Shown here in pieces: positions 10,841 to 25,000 of a stretch of 64,000 nt of DNA (within the stretch, counting starts at the first letter, position 1; every line of letters starts with the position of its first letter). The DNA lies in NCBI RefSeq assembly GCF_001039355.2, contig NW_019775390.1:274472-338471 (forward strand), in the 5' to 3' direction. Under the pieces are notes generated by a model. The model searched no databases and had not been told where the DNA came from. It saw only the letters and a list, made by a program, of their open reading frames with translations. Source of the stretch: Lingula anatina. Lineage: Eukaryota > Brachiopoda > Lingulata > Lingulida > Lingulidae. The position numbers were made by a program, and so were the translations under genes.

Positions 10841-13823
10841 GTAGAGTCAACCAAAATTTGCGAATCTAAAATCAAAAAAAGAATTTTGGCGGTTTAAATG
10901 CTTTTAAACTGACTTTGAAGTAAAAGAAATACATTTTAAAAGTGTAATTATGCTGTCTGGCCAGGGAAATGCGATATTCCGATAGAACAGATTCATTTCA
11001 AGTATGTTACTTTACGTCACAAGTTAAACGGCCTGGATCCACACTGTGATACAATCTTTATATATCATAATCTTAATCCACTGGTTACTGTCCAAAGCCA
11101 TCCCAGTTCTTTGAAAAATCCTTTCTCTCTGAAAACCTGAATTCCAGCAACATGGTGATTACCCCGCAATCGTTTTACAAATTACTTTTTCGACAGATGC
11201 TTTATTTCTGACAGGTTCCCGAGGAGAGCTCCAGCGTCGTCATCAGCAACGACCTGCATATTCTCCTGGACGTCTCTCCGCCGTGTCTGCATTCCATTTC
11301 CATCAACCACGGCGGAAAACTCGTCTGGGGAGTCGAGGGCGACTTTGAAATCATAACCGATTACATTTTAGTGGGTGAAAACGGGACGCTTGAAATAGGC
11401 AGTAGCACTTGTCGCTTTCCTAGGAACAGAAAGGCTATCATTACTTTAACAGGTATGTAAAATCGAGGATGACTTATTCATTTTTGCTAAGTGAGCTTAT
11501 AGAGCATGAAGAAACAAGTTGCGTCCATTCGCGCATGGGAGGTTAAAGAGGCGATATTACAATATATGCATTTCGCAAAACCATTTATAAGTGTGAAATT
11601 TTCGAATAACTACAAGATTAGTTTCGAGATCATTGTTCGTTACATCATCAAATAACCGGTAAAAAGCCGAAGTATTGACTTGTGTTAATATTTGTTATTT
11701 TGAATAAAAAAAAGGAAAAACCACCACGGCAGAAATGCTACAAAGTCCAGGAAACACAATAAATATATTTCAAAAAGCAGTTTTAGGTTTGATTAAATTT
11801 TTGTGAAAAGACTGGATTAAAGAGATCAAATAATTCTTTTGCGAAATCTCAACAAGTTATGGTAAAACAAAATGAACATATTAAATACACGTAGCTTAAA
11901 AAACGCAGTAACATCAACATATTTTAAGGCGACATACCAGTAAGTTTACCGTTTGTAAGTGCAAATGTTGCAGGCACTGTTTGATGCCGAGTTGGGGGCT
12001 ATACAACAGACTCTGAGATGGGAAGTTGTCTATATTCCTGCCAAGCATATATAATTCTTCATCCTTGCTTAAATTAAGTTATAGTTGGCTTCTTTTCTCA
12101 GGCAAAAGAGATGATTACGAAAGTATTCCTGGCTTTGGCCAGAAGTTCCTGGGTGTACAAGGCGGGTCCTTAGAAATCCACGGAGCTAATAAACTGCCCT
12201 GGACCAAACTAAGCGAAACGGCCCGCAAGATCCGAGCAGGGGACGATGGTCTTGTTTGGAGCCATGACGTGAGTGGCTCTGAGCGCATTCGGAACAGCGG
12301 ACGAACAGATCCGCGGATCAAATATGGCCGACCCACTAAAAAACTTTTCGCTTAATTCTTTATTGCATACTGAATAGATTCGGCCATATATGATCCGCGG
12401 ATCTGTTAGTCCGCTGTTCTGAATGCGCTTTTTCTATTTGAATGGTCGTTTTCTGTCGAGTAATCCGAGTAATGGTGACTAAACTAACCAAAAACAAGGC
12501 GCGGTTTAAAGTGCACAGTTAATATTATCAGGCCAGTACCCAGGGAGTTCGAGGGGAGGGGGGTGGCAAACGAACTGCCCTCTTTGCCGGGAAAAAGTCC
12601 ATTCTTGGTAAAATTTGGTCACGGAGATTTCTTGGTAAAAGTTCCACTTTTTAGTAAAAGAAACATCACTACTCCCTTAAATTGCTTGTTATGTGCCTGA
12701 TTATCGTGTCTAACCTTACAACAGGTACTGCAACAAATATTGATTATCCGCACATACTCCAGAGTTTAGAAGCTATATAAATATCAATATTTTTTGTTCA
12801 CAGACCAGTGAAAATTGGGGCATCATTGAGGATGGTCTTTACATGTATGCCTTTGATTCTACCGGGAATCCCAGCGTCTTCCAGTCTCCCTCCGACCCCA
12901 TTAACACCGTGAGTGATGGTAAGGGAAGCTGAACATTAAGTTTGTTTTTGATGCATTGACAATTACGATTTCAAGTAAATGAGACATTGGATTCGAATAA
13001 TGGTATCTAATGACACACCTACAACCAACCGATTAATGCAACTAATGAAACCTGTAATCAATCTCTCTCTCTCCCACCCTGTCTCTCTTTCTCTCTGTCT
13101 CTCTGTCTCTCTCTCTCTCAATATAATAATGTGGAGCCATGGAGGCGCTGACACCCTACATCAAGTTTTTTCCACGCTTTGTTGTTATGTGCCAGCCTGC
13201 CAGGGTATGGAGAAGCTAATATCTGTCTATTCTCTAATGTTATCTTTCCATATAGTATTGTATACAAGTCAGTGATCAGGAATGTATACAAAATAAAAAA
13301 CATGTGAAAGAGGATCATTATTTATGTTCCTCATAATTTAATTTTCCTTACAGTTCTCGCTGACGGCCAGGTAGTCATGGCAGCCATGCGAGGTTCGAAA
13401 GACATACCAGAAATGTACGACTTCCTGGAAAGTCTCGGAGCCAGTAAAGTCATGAATTTACAACCTGGATACGCTTGGGCAATGATCGCCGTCAAAGGTA
13501 AAGCTGTTCGGAATTTATCTGTAATAAACTGTCCGTGTTGAAATTATTGAATATGACAACTTACAAAAGATTCCTTGTTTTTCGTTTTATATTGTGTTTA
13601 AGTCATTCGCCCCATTTTTTACAACCATGTCTGTCATAAAATCAGGAAGAATGAACTCCCCCAAATAACCCTACGTGAAACCCAACTTACTGCTTCCTAC
13701 GCGCATGAAGAGGCAAAGATTGATCGTCGGTTATGTTAAAGCCAAGCGGCGTTGAGGATGCTACCACTGATGTTTTTAATTTTCTATGAATACATTAATC
13801 ATTTTTGTTTATTATTGCTTCTA

Positions 13824-13856
<33 letters not shown>

Positions 13857-14422
13857 CTTGTATGCCGCAGGAAGTCCTGAGCTAGTCCAGGAGGAGCTGG
13901 TCGTCACCAACGGTCACATTAACACGGCCACTGGCCCCCTCACCCTGAACTACGGGGAGAAATATTACACCGTGGAGAGCGCCACGGAAGTCAAGCACGA
14001 AATCGCGTTGAAGACTCAGCAGCGGTCGTTCGTCCGCTTCATGGTGATGGACGCTCTTATCCAGCCGGTACTGAACGTTATAGATGATGTGTCGTTATGG
14101 AAACCAGGTCAGTGGGGGCTTGTTGGTATTATTATTATTATTATTATTATTATCTTGTATGCCGCAGGAAGCCCTGAACTGGTTCTCGAGGAGCTGGTCG
14201 TCACCAACGGCCACATCAACACGGCCACCGGGCCACTCACCCTGAACTATGGGGAGAAATACTACACCGTGGAGAGCGCCACGGAAGTCAAGCACGAAAT
14301 CGCGTTGAAGACTCAGCAGCGGTCGTTCGTCCGCTTCATGGTGACGGACGCTCTCATCCAGCCGGTACTGAACGTTATAGATGATGTGTCCTTATGGAAA
14401 CCAGGTCAGTGGGGGCTTGTTG

Positions 14423-14469
<47 letters not shown>

Positions 14470-16141
14470 ACTTTCAAGATGATGATGTTTTTCATCCAGT
14501 AAGAAAAATTACAATGAACTCTGAAAATAATTGAGGATCACTACAAATATCATGAATACTCTTTTTTCATATTTATTATTATAACATTTTTTAATATCCA
14601 GGTGACGTGGTGGTGGTGTCGTCTACAGATTACGACTGGGTGCAGGCAGAGGAGAGGACGGTGGTGGAATGTAGCGACTGCACTGAATACCAAGTCAAGT
14701 TAGATCGTACGTATTTCACATTCGAAATTAAAGGCCAGTTGAATGATAACAATAATTCCTTACTGAAATCCTCGTTCATGAGAGAAAAAAGTGTAGAGAC
14801 TTGAGGCATGTTTGTTAATATCTAGTGAAAATCTGTGGCTCTGGTGGAGAGTAGTCAATTGGCACTAATTCTGTAACTCCGCTCATCACGCAATAGCATT
14901 ATTTACCGGGGCTCCGTGTATGAGAATGTGCTTTTCTAAATCCGTCGTTTAATTTGATCACCCACCCTGATAGAACATATTGCAATGTGCAAGAAAATCA
15001 GGAGATACCGTTTTAAATAATCATAAAAAATCATATATATCTCATCTCACCAATTAACCTAAACCCTTGCATTGTGTAAGGATTAAACGAGTTAAATGTT
15101 AGCTGCTAAACTTTTCTGCAATGCGATTTTTCAGTTTCTGCCTTAAATACACATATTCACAACTTTTTTTTCTTTTTTTTTTATTCAGGTCCTCTGTTCT
15201 ACGACCACTGGGGGGAGATCACGAACAACGTTGACATGCGCGCTGAAGTGTCACTTCTCACCAGGAACGTTCTGATACGGGGACAGATGGAACTGGAGTG
15301 TTACGGCGACAACGTGTGTGACAACTTTCAAATGGATACCTTTGGCGGACAATTGAAGGTTATGATGATTACTATTAATTAACAAATTGAGTATTGATTA
15401 TCATTTCTTTTTTCTTTTTTTTTTCTTCTTAATTTTTTAATAACGTACCAGGTGGGATTTAAATGTATTCTATCAGTGTTTAACGAGGAAAATTAAATTT
15501 GGCACGAAAATCGCCACAAAGGATATATTTTATTCTTAGGTATGGTTCAGGATTAAATATCGTTTCGTTTAGTAATTTTTTGATTAACAAGTGAAAGCAC
15601 AATAAGATACAATGATGAAATCAATAAATGGATTGCTAGATACATGAATAAATAGATAAAGAAATTCATCTTTCAGTTCACCAAGGACTTCATTACTGGT
15701 AATGTTGAAGGAGCAGAATTCTATAACATGGGGCAGCAAGCCGTTTTAGGTAGGTTGCGTTGACCATCGAAAACCTACATGTATGGTAGCGCATCACAGG
15801 TGGGCCCGTTAATTACCTTTAAATATTCAGGCATGGTGAGGGAGTCGAGGCGTGAAGCTACCCCCTAGTCATCCCCCGCCACCCTACCTGTCACCTATAC
15901 TTTATGTCCCGTAGCCAAACAGGGTTCGAAGGGAAGGGTTCAGACAAATCACCATTTTGCCCGTAAAAGGTCCGCTCTAGGTTAATCTTGATCTAAGTAC
16001 ACGAGGGTTTAACGGTAACAAATTCATTTTTTTTTCAGGAAAACAACTCTAAGACCCCCCCCCCCTTGGAAACGGCTGGCTTAATAAGTTCTATTCAAGG
16101 TTAATAAGAGTCATCTCTGCTTAAATAGCACCTGAATGATA

Positions 16142-16178
<37 letters not shown>

Positions 16179-19100
16179 ATAACAACGCCTTCAATATTCT
16201 CCATTCTAAGCAGTTATTTTCGTTCCCAGGCGCCTATCCTATCCACTTCCACCTGTGCCTGGACCGTGACCTGCCTGGGATGGAACCGCCCGTCATCCAG
16301 CAGAACTCGATTCACCACGCCTGGTCCCGCTGCGTCACTGTCCACGGCACTCACGGAGTACAGGTGGGATAGAACGGGCCATGCCCTACACAGGGTTTTC
16401 ACAAAGCGCTTCAAGATATAAGACCCGTTTGTTGCAAACCCCCTGCTAGATAATTAATTAGTGGATCTAGGAAGTACATGGGGTTTCATAATGGTGGATG
16501 CAAACTTCTTGAAATCACACGTTTATTTTAATTTTACATTAATTAACTATTTATTTGTATTTATTTTTTATTCATTTTCAAGAACTGAGTTTACCGGATT
16601 TTAATTTTAGTCCCTTTAATTCACTTACGAGAATCGTTTTACAAAGTTGCTCTGTATAACTACATGCCTGAATGAAAAAATAATAAATCAGCAAAGATAT
16701 TTATTAATTTGTTTCCACTAGGTTATTGACAACGTAGGTTACTTGACCTTTGGACACTGTTTTTATCTGGAGGACGGAGGTGAAAAAAGAACTATCTTTG
16801 ATGGCAACATTGGACTTGGAACGTTGAAGGGAAAACTTCGGCCCGCTGACGAGAGGTAATTGTTTTTTAAATCAAAATTGTGATTATTATTTTTGTCAAC
16901 TCAGTCAACAACACCGTGGTTTCAATGAAATGATGGTTTTTAATGGTAGTTCTTCCATATTTCTATTATCAGAGGTTAATAATTCGTGGATATTACCGAC
17001 TTAAGAAGTTTCCAAATAAGGCCTATAAAAACAGAAAACATAACGTCGTTGTTTGTTGTTTGTTTATTTCCTGTTCATTACATCTGAATTAAGCCTTCAT
17101 TTTTAGAACGAACAAACTTGGATTCCTATTCTCTGCTTCAGTCCCGGTACTTTTTGGATCACCAATCCCCTGACCTACATTCGTAATAACGTGGCTGCTG
17201 GTTCCGAGGTGAGATTTAGACTGGGTTCCCATACCTACATGTAGATCGATCTAACAGGATCTCCGATGGGTTTCTGGCTAAATTACTTTTAGCTTAAGCG
17301 GCTTAGATGTTTGGCACGCCTATGATAATGAAATGATAATTGATTACACCCTAGCATCTTCAGCAGGCGTTACAGACATCTTAGCCTCTTAAGTTGATCG
17401 CAATTTAGCGAGAATCGAGATAGATCGATCGACAGTTAGTATGACAGGGTCTGGGAATGGTCCCTTGCACACGGTCACTTCCGTCTGGGCGTCCACTGGC
17501 TGCCGAACGATTCATCTGCCGAATGTCCACTTTTCAAAAATGTTTTGAATACTACGGTCATGATGTAATGAATCAGATATCTACGCACTTTGTCGTATTG
17601 GTTTTAATAAAACGCGCATAATGTTTTGTTTATAAGTAAAGGTATTGTTTAGAAAAAAGACACCACGCATTGCTGTTAATACCTCTGCACAGTTCCGCCG
17701 AAAAGTAAGCATGAAACCCTTTGGTAAACTTTTTTTCCTAGCGGATCTGTATCACGAGGTTTGTTGTAGACAGACTGGGGCTAATGCCATGGTGTGTATT
17801 AGTATCGTATGCTTTTTATATTACAGGATATTGGTTTCTGGTTCATCTACCCGATAGAACCCAAACCTCCCTCCAAAGATTATAACATGATGGCGCCATT
17901 AGAGGCAAAGCGAACAGCCATTCTGGAGTTGAAAAACAACGTGGCTCACTCGAATATAGTAAGTGAAGGTGACATACAGTGTATATTTGGGGGAGGAAAA
18001 CGAACTGCCACTCGAGGGTTTTTTAATAACGTGGATCACTCAAATGAAGTAAGTTGATATCAAAGTGAACGTTTTGATTAATACAGTTTTATTGTACAAC
18101 ATACTTTTTCCTATAGAAAGGATTTTTTTCCGATAATACTTTGGGAGACGACGAGGATATTCTCACCACTCAGAAGGAATGGAAACCGTCCACCGTCTTC
18201 ACGGCCAGCCACCTCACCGCCTACAAGAGCAAGGAGAGAAACTCTTGGTTCAGAGGAAGCCCCATAACCTTCACCCAATGCTCGTGAGTGGTCTTCAGGA
18301 GGCTCTCTCATATTTCAGAAATACCATTTCTGCCCTAGCGATTTTGATAAAAAGTGTCAAACGAAATCTTCTCACAATATGAGTGAAAATATGAAATAAA
18401 TTGGGAGCATTTAGCTGGTTTTCGAGAGGCACCGTCCCGAAAACGTCCCGGAGTTGGTATAAGTCCAAGCGTCACCGAACGCTCTTCGCTAAATGAGACG
18501 TTTGGTTGACATATTCGNCCTTTTATTCTTAGGTATGGTTCAGGATTAAATATCGTTTCGTTTAGTAATTGTTTTTATTAACAAGTGAAAGCACAATAAG
18601 ATACAATGATGAAATCAATAAATGGATTGCTAGATACATGAATAAATAGATAAAGAAATTCATCTTTCAGTTCACCAAGGACTTCATTACTGGTAATGTT
18701 GAAGGAGCAGAATTCTATAACATGGGGCAGCAGGCCGTGTTAGGTAGGTTGCGTTGACCATCGAAAACCTACATGTATGAAAGCGCATCACAGGTGGGCC
18801 CGTTAATTACCTTTAAATATTCAGGCACGGTGAGGGGGTCAAGGTGTGAAACTACCCCTTCACATCCCCCGCCACCTACCGGCACGTGTTCGCTATACCT
18901 TCTGTCCCGTAGCCAAGCAGGGTTTTGGGGGTCGCTCGGACAAACAGCCATTTTGCCGGTAAAATGTTCGCTCTAGGTAAATTTTGATCTGGGTAAACGT
19001 CTGTTTTACGATAAAAGGTTATTTTTTCAGGAAGACAACTCTGAGACCCCCCCCCCCCCCCCCTTTGAAATGGCTGGCTTAATAAGTCCTATTCAATGTT

Positions 19101-22034
19101 AATAAGAGCCACCACTGCTTAAATAGCACCTAAATGATAGGAGAGAGAGAGAGAGAGATAACAACGCCTTCAATATTCTCCATTCTAAGCAGTTATTTTC
19201 CTTCCCAGGCGCCTACCCGATCCACTTCCACCTGTGCCTGGACCGTGACTTGCCTGGGATGGAACCGCCTGTCATCCGGCAGAACTCTATCCACCACGCC
19301 TGGTCCCGCTGCGTCACTGTCCACGGCACTCACGGAGTACAGGTGGGATAGAACGGGCAACGCCCTACACAGGGTTTTCACAAAGTGCTTCAGAATATAA
19401 GACGCGCTTGTGACAGCCCCTTGTTATATAATTTCTTCCTTGTTATATAATTAATATAAGATCTAGGAAGTACATGGGGTTTCATAATGGTGGATGCAAA
19501 CTTCTTGAAATCACACGTTTATTTTTATTTTACATTAATTTATTATTTATTTGTATTTATTTTTTATTCATTTTCAAGAACTGAGTTTACCGGATTTTAA
19601 TTTTAGTCCCTTTAATTCACTTACGAGAATCGTTTTACAAAGTTGCTCTGTATAACTACATGCCTGAATGAAAAAATAATAAATCAGCAAAGATATTTAT
19701 TAATTTGTTTCCACTAGGTTATTGACAACGTAGGTTACTTGACCTTTGGACACTGTTTTTATCTGGAGGACGGAGGTGAAAAAAGAACTGTCTTTGATGG
19801 CAACATTGGACTTGGAACGTTGAAGGGAAAACTTCGGCCCGCTGACGAAAGGTAACTGTCTTATTTATCTTTTTTATATGATCGTTGTTTATGATTTTAC
19901 TCCCGTTTGTTTGTCCGTTATCAGAGATAAATAAGTCGTGCATGTAGCCGACTTGAAAAAATTGCAAATAGGGCGTATAAAGAGCAGGATATAACGTCGT
20001 GCGTTGCTTATATCATTTACAGTGTAGTTCATTTGCTCTTCGTTACATATGATGACATTCATTTTTAGAACAAACAAACTTGGATTCATATTCTCTGCTT
20101 CAGCCCCGGAACTTTCTGGATCACCAATCCCCTGACCTACATCCGTAATAACGTGGCTGCGGGTTCCGAGGTGAGATTTAGACTGGGTTTCCATACCTGG
20201 ATCGATCTAACAGGATCGATCCATCGCCGCTAGGTTTCTCGCTAAATTGCTTTCAGCTTAAGTGGTTTGAAGTCAGGCACGCCTACTAAATCTGCTAAAC
20301 GATAATTACACCCTACTACCTTTAGAAGGCGTAACAGACATTTCAGCCGCTTAAGTTGATTGCAATGTAGCGAGAATCACCTCGGAGATATATCGATCCA
20401 AAGTTAGTACGATTGGGGGATGGGAACGGTTCCTTACACATGGGCACTTCTGGTCGGTCTGGGCGTCCACTTACCGCTGAACGATTCAACTTTCAGAATA
20501 TCCACTTAAAAATGTTTTGAATACTACATGCATGATGAAATGAATCGGATATCTGCGCAATTTGTCGTATTAGTTTTAATAAAAGGCACACAACGTTATA
20601 TTTATAAGTAAACCTTATGGATAGAAAAAAGACATTACTCATTTCTATAGATACCATTGTACTGTCCTGCCGAAAAGTGAGCTTCCGGCCTTTTGCTTAG
20701 CTTATTGCTTTGCTGGCGGAACTGTATCACAATCTTTGCTGTAGACGGGCTGGAGCTGATGCCATGGTGTGCACTAGTATCGTATGATTTTTATATTACA
20801 GGATATTGGTTTCTGGTTCATCTATCCGATAGAACCCAAACCTCCCTCCAAAGATTATAACATGATGGCGCCATTAGAGGCAAAACGAACAGCCATTCTG
20901 GAGTTGAAAAATAACGTGGCTCACTCAAATATAGTAAGTGAATATAATACATATTTGGGGGAGGAAAACGAACAGCCATTCGAGAGTTCATTAATAACGC
21001 GGGGGTCCACTCAAATATAGCAAGTTGATATCAAAGTGCTTTAAGAACACTTTTGCAACACGAATGCTCAAACATGATCCAACAGATATTGTATTACATC
21101 TAACCCCATGTTTTCTTATAGAAAGGATTTTTCTCCGATAATACTTTGGGAGACGACGAGGATATTCTCACCACTCAGAAGGAATGGAAACCGTCCACCG
21201 TCTTCACGGCCTCCCACCTTACCGCCTACAAGAGCAAGGAGAGAAACTCTTGGTTCAGAGGGAGTCCCATAACCTTCACCCAATGCTCGTGAGTGGTCTT
21301 CAGGAGACTCTCTCATATTTCAGAAACACCATTTCTGCCCTAGCGATTTTGATGAAAAGTGTCAAACGAAATCTTCTCACAATATGAGTGAAAATATGAA
21401 ATAAATTGGGAGCATCTAGCTGGTTTTCGAGAGGCACCGTCCCGAAAACGTCCCGGAGTTGGTATAAGTCCAAGCGTCACCGAGCGCTCTTCGTTAAATA
21501 AGACGTTTGGTTGACATATTAGTAACAGCAATGCTTTCATTAAAGGATGAATGACACATTTTATTGCATGTTATATTTTGATCATTATATTTTGATCACT
21601 GTCGTAAAAGAAGCACCAATCTAATACGTGTATGAGAGAGTTTCCTTAAATGATTTTTGTTTTCTGTATTGTTGTTGTGCGACAGACAACGTGAGTATAT
21701 GACGTATAATTAACTAAGAAATCTAAAGCAACGTTTCCTTGATTATAGTCATGGGTCGAATGGACAATAGAAGTGTCACCCAATGAATAAGAGTAATCAA
21801 AGTTATTAACCTGAAGAGGTGCAATGTCAGAATATCGATACAGTTGAATTGTTCAGTCAGAACGGGGCTGAGGATAAAGTCGTCTTTTACTTCCAAGAGT
21901 AGAGAAGGACGTGTGACATGGCTGCTATTTAAGAAAATGTTATTTATTTTACATTTTCAGTTTCTCGGACAGTCCAGTTGGACACACGTTTCCAATGTGA
22001 GTAATTTAATGCCTGAATATACCGGGTATCTACG

Positions 22035-22091
<57 letters not shown>

Positions 22092-25000
22092 CTGATAATT
22101 ATCTCTTTGAAATCAATCCATATTTGCTTGGAAGACGAAGGCTTAACCTAAAAAAAAAGAGTTAACCAACCAGTCTGCTTAACCCCCCTTTACACTGGAC
22201 GGCGTCCTTTCTGCGTCCCGTAGCACGGCCCCACTTTAAGAGTTAAAATAATAATATATTACGTACCGGCAACTTGCCGATCATTGAGCATTAAATTTTG
22301 CAACCACAGCGATACTTGTGCCTCCTTTCTACGACCACAGCAATGCCGATTTCATGGTCGCACAAAGGACGCAGAAAGGACGCCGTCCAGGTAAAAGGGG
22401 TTTAACGACGGGGTGGTAACACTATAATCACTGGCTTTGTTTCAGTGGGGGTTATAATGAAGACATATTCACCAACAGCGTTATATTTGGGCAGTCAGAG
22501 AACATAGGCGAGCCAGAGATGTATAAAGAAAACAACGTATGGAAAAAACATCCGCGGTCCATGCCGACATCTAACCCGTGAGTTGGGGATTATGTATTGT
22601 GCTTTAACTCTCCATGGTTAAGATACAATTGGGTTTGATAACATGAGGATCCATATTTTAATTTAATTTAATTTTATTTCATTATTTTTTTTTTGTTTTG
22701 TTTTATCTTCTATGCGTATAAGTGTAGAATACACTTAACGTGTTTTTCTCTCTTGAATTAAACTTTATTAAAATTATTGTAACAATTATTATTATGATTA
22801 TTGTGCAACCCGATGCTCTGATATACAATTATTACCAAATAATCCATTCAAATATGCGCTGTATTTATCGTTTTATTAAAGAAAAACAGACAGTAATACA
22901 ACTAGTATAAATATATAATATTACTTTTACATCTGAGCTGTAATTTTTTCGTCATTAATAACCATGCTCACTACCTCTGCTGGATTATATAATCATTTTA
23001 TATCAATTCATATCACCGGTTTTTGTTTCAAATTTTACAGGGCAACTGGATTCAACGGTTTGGTCATCTACGATTCAGTTAACATTGTCAGGGACACCTT
23101 TTTCGGGGGCTATAAAACTGACGAGTACCGTCCTGCCGGTGCCATAGGTTTCCTCCGGAAGTCTGCGGCCTTTAACAGAGTTTGGAACAACTTCCAGGGG
23201 ATAAAGTTTGACAAAAACGACCCCGAGGTACATTTACGTTATTTTCTAATGACATGATATTTTAATTTAATAAGTGGTGGGGTTGGGTGCAATTATGCAG
23301 CATAATTTTCAAATGTTAGGCTGAACACTTTTAGTGTTTTGGAATATTTTTTCGGTATGACTATTGCCTAACCAGGTCACTATTTTACACTTAGATAACT
23401 CTTTCTCTGCGATACCAACTCGATATTGATTTTAAAACAGTCGACATGTGCAGTAGCTTGATTACTGATATATTCCCAATCCACGTTCATGTGGTATGAC
23501 TTATGGCAGTGTTTTATCTTTAAACTACATGGGCTTTATAAATGAAATATAACAGGAACTTTTGCCTCTATCCTGATTAATCATAATTTATGGAACCTTG
23601 GACTCCCTTTACTAAGACTACCATTCCTCACACAACTCTTTGCCCTTTCCTGTACTTATAATATGGGACCCCAGACTCCCTAACCCTAACCTGTACAAAT
23701 CATTCCTACGGACAAACCTCCCCTTTTAACCACCACATTAATAAGCTTGAGTTGCATTACAGGGCGTGAATCACGTGTATGATGGCGACGAGGGGATATA
23801 CAGCTACACCAACCTGAACGGTGATAAAGTGGTCCACTTCTACGATCTGGATGGGTCTGTGACCGGTGAAGTCATGGCGTCTGTGGTCAAACCTCGCCAA
23901 TTCTACACCACGGCCAACTGCTATAACAGGACCAACTGGAACATGGCGGTCTGCCCGGAGAGATATGGAAAAGTAATTTTGAGATATCTGGAATATCTCG
24001 TTTACTTTTTNNNNNNNNNNNNNNNNNNNNNNNNNNNNNNNNNNNNNNNNNNNNNNNNNNNNNNNNNNNNNNNNNNNNNNNNNNNNNNNNNNNNNNNNNN
24101 NNNNNNNNNNNNNNNNNNNNNNNNNNNNNNNNNNNNNNNNNNNNNNNNNNNNNNNNNNNNNNNNNNNNNNNNNNNNNNNNNNNNNNNNNNNNNNNNNNNN
24201 NNNNNNNNNNNNNNNNNNNNNNNNNNNNNNNNNNNNNNNNNNNNNNNNNNNNNNNNNNNNNGACTAACTGCTGCCATTTTGTTTTGGAAAAGTGTGCCCC
24301 CCGCCCTCCCCCCCCCCTCCAACCACCCCCCGGGGATATCCCCATGACTTATTCCTTATTCATCGTTGCAGATTCGAGTAAAAGAAAGGAAACACGGAGG
24401 CACCACGTTGAAAGATGACGTCTATATGATGAGAGACGACTTCCACGAGTTCAAGGAGTCCATGGATGGTAATAAGGTGGTCAGTTTTCTGATGATCGAT
24501 AGATACAACTACACGATGCAGTTTGGAGGTCTGGCACCAACTTTTTTGAAGATGGATCTAGACGGGTTTGACATGTAAGAGCCAATGGTCTTGCACAGTG
24601 CCCGGCTTTTGAAATTGAAGTTAGCTTTATAAAACTTAGCTTTCATTTATTGTGAATGTACACGTCCACATGTATTCTCTTTTAATTATAATAGAGCTTC
24701 AGTTTATACTAGAAAAATATATGGGTTTTCGCCGTTAATTTTCATGTAATACAGTATATATGGATGGATATTGATGGTATACTCTTTTATTTTGAAAAAA
24801 AATTTTGAGTGCAGCAGTGAACGTGTTCGGCTTGGGATATGCTTCCCGAAGGAATCAACAGGCTTCTCCGTTAAGTTAACTGGAATGGGTACTCATACAG
24901 TAGTGACTGACTACGACGTGTTTGAACAGACCTCCCTCACCTCTCCCTTGGTGGCTTACTGGGATAGTTCCACAGGGTAAGACTGGGTTCCCATACCTAT

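Larger units (their letters stand above)
13826..14467 (+). repeat. Tandem exon unit flanked by (ATT)n tracts
   Basis: A unit of about 297 bp (ATT tract, tgtatgccgcag acceptor, exon 6, donor, gtcagtgggggcttgttg) occurs twice head to tail, with (ATT)n at about 13826-13856, 14127-14152 and 14426-14467. It lies within one contig, away from any N, so it is not explained by the haplotype overlaps seen elsewhere. Confidence 0.85.
15527..18517. repeat. CEMIP-like exons 9-14, haplotype copy 1
   Basis: Parallels 18519-21517 in exons and introns, with scattered substitutions and small indels. It ends at the contig edge at N 18518, and the second copy starts right after that N. The block is joined to exons 1-8 on its left. 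Confidence 0.85.

Noticed and set aside
13786-14502. A single 238-codon open frame through the (ATT)n tracts
   Set aside because: The poly-isoleucine parts are microsatellite translation. Splice sites cut the frame into exons 6A and 6B.
18519-21517. A genuine internal repeat of CEMIP-like exons 9-14 (235 extra residues)
   Set aside because: The copies meet at an N, introns are as similar as exons, and the left copy ends where the right one begins; allelic overlap explains this better.
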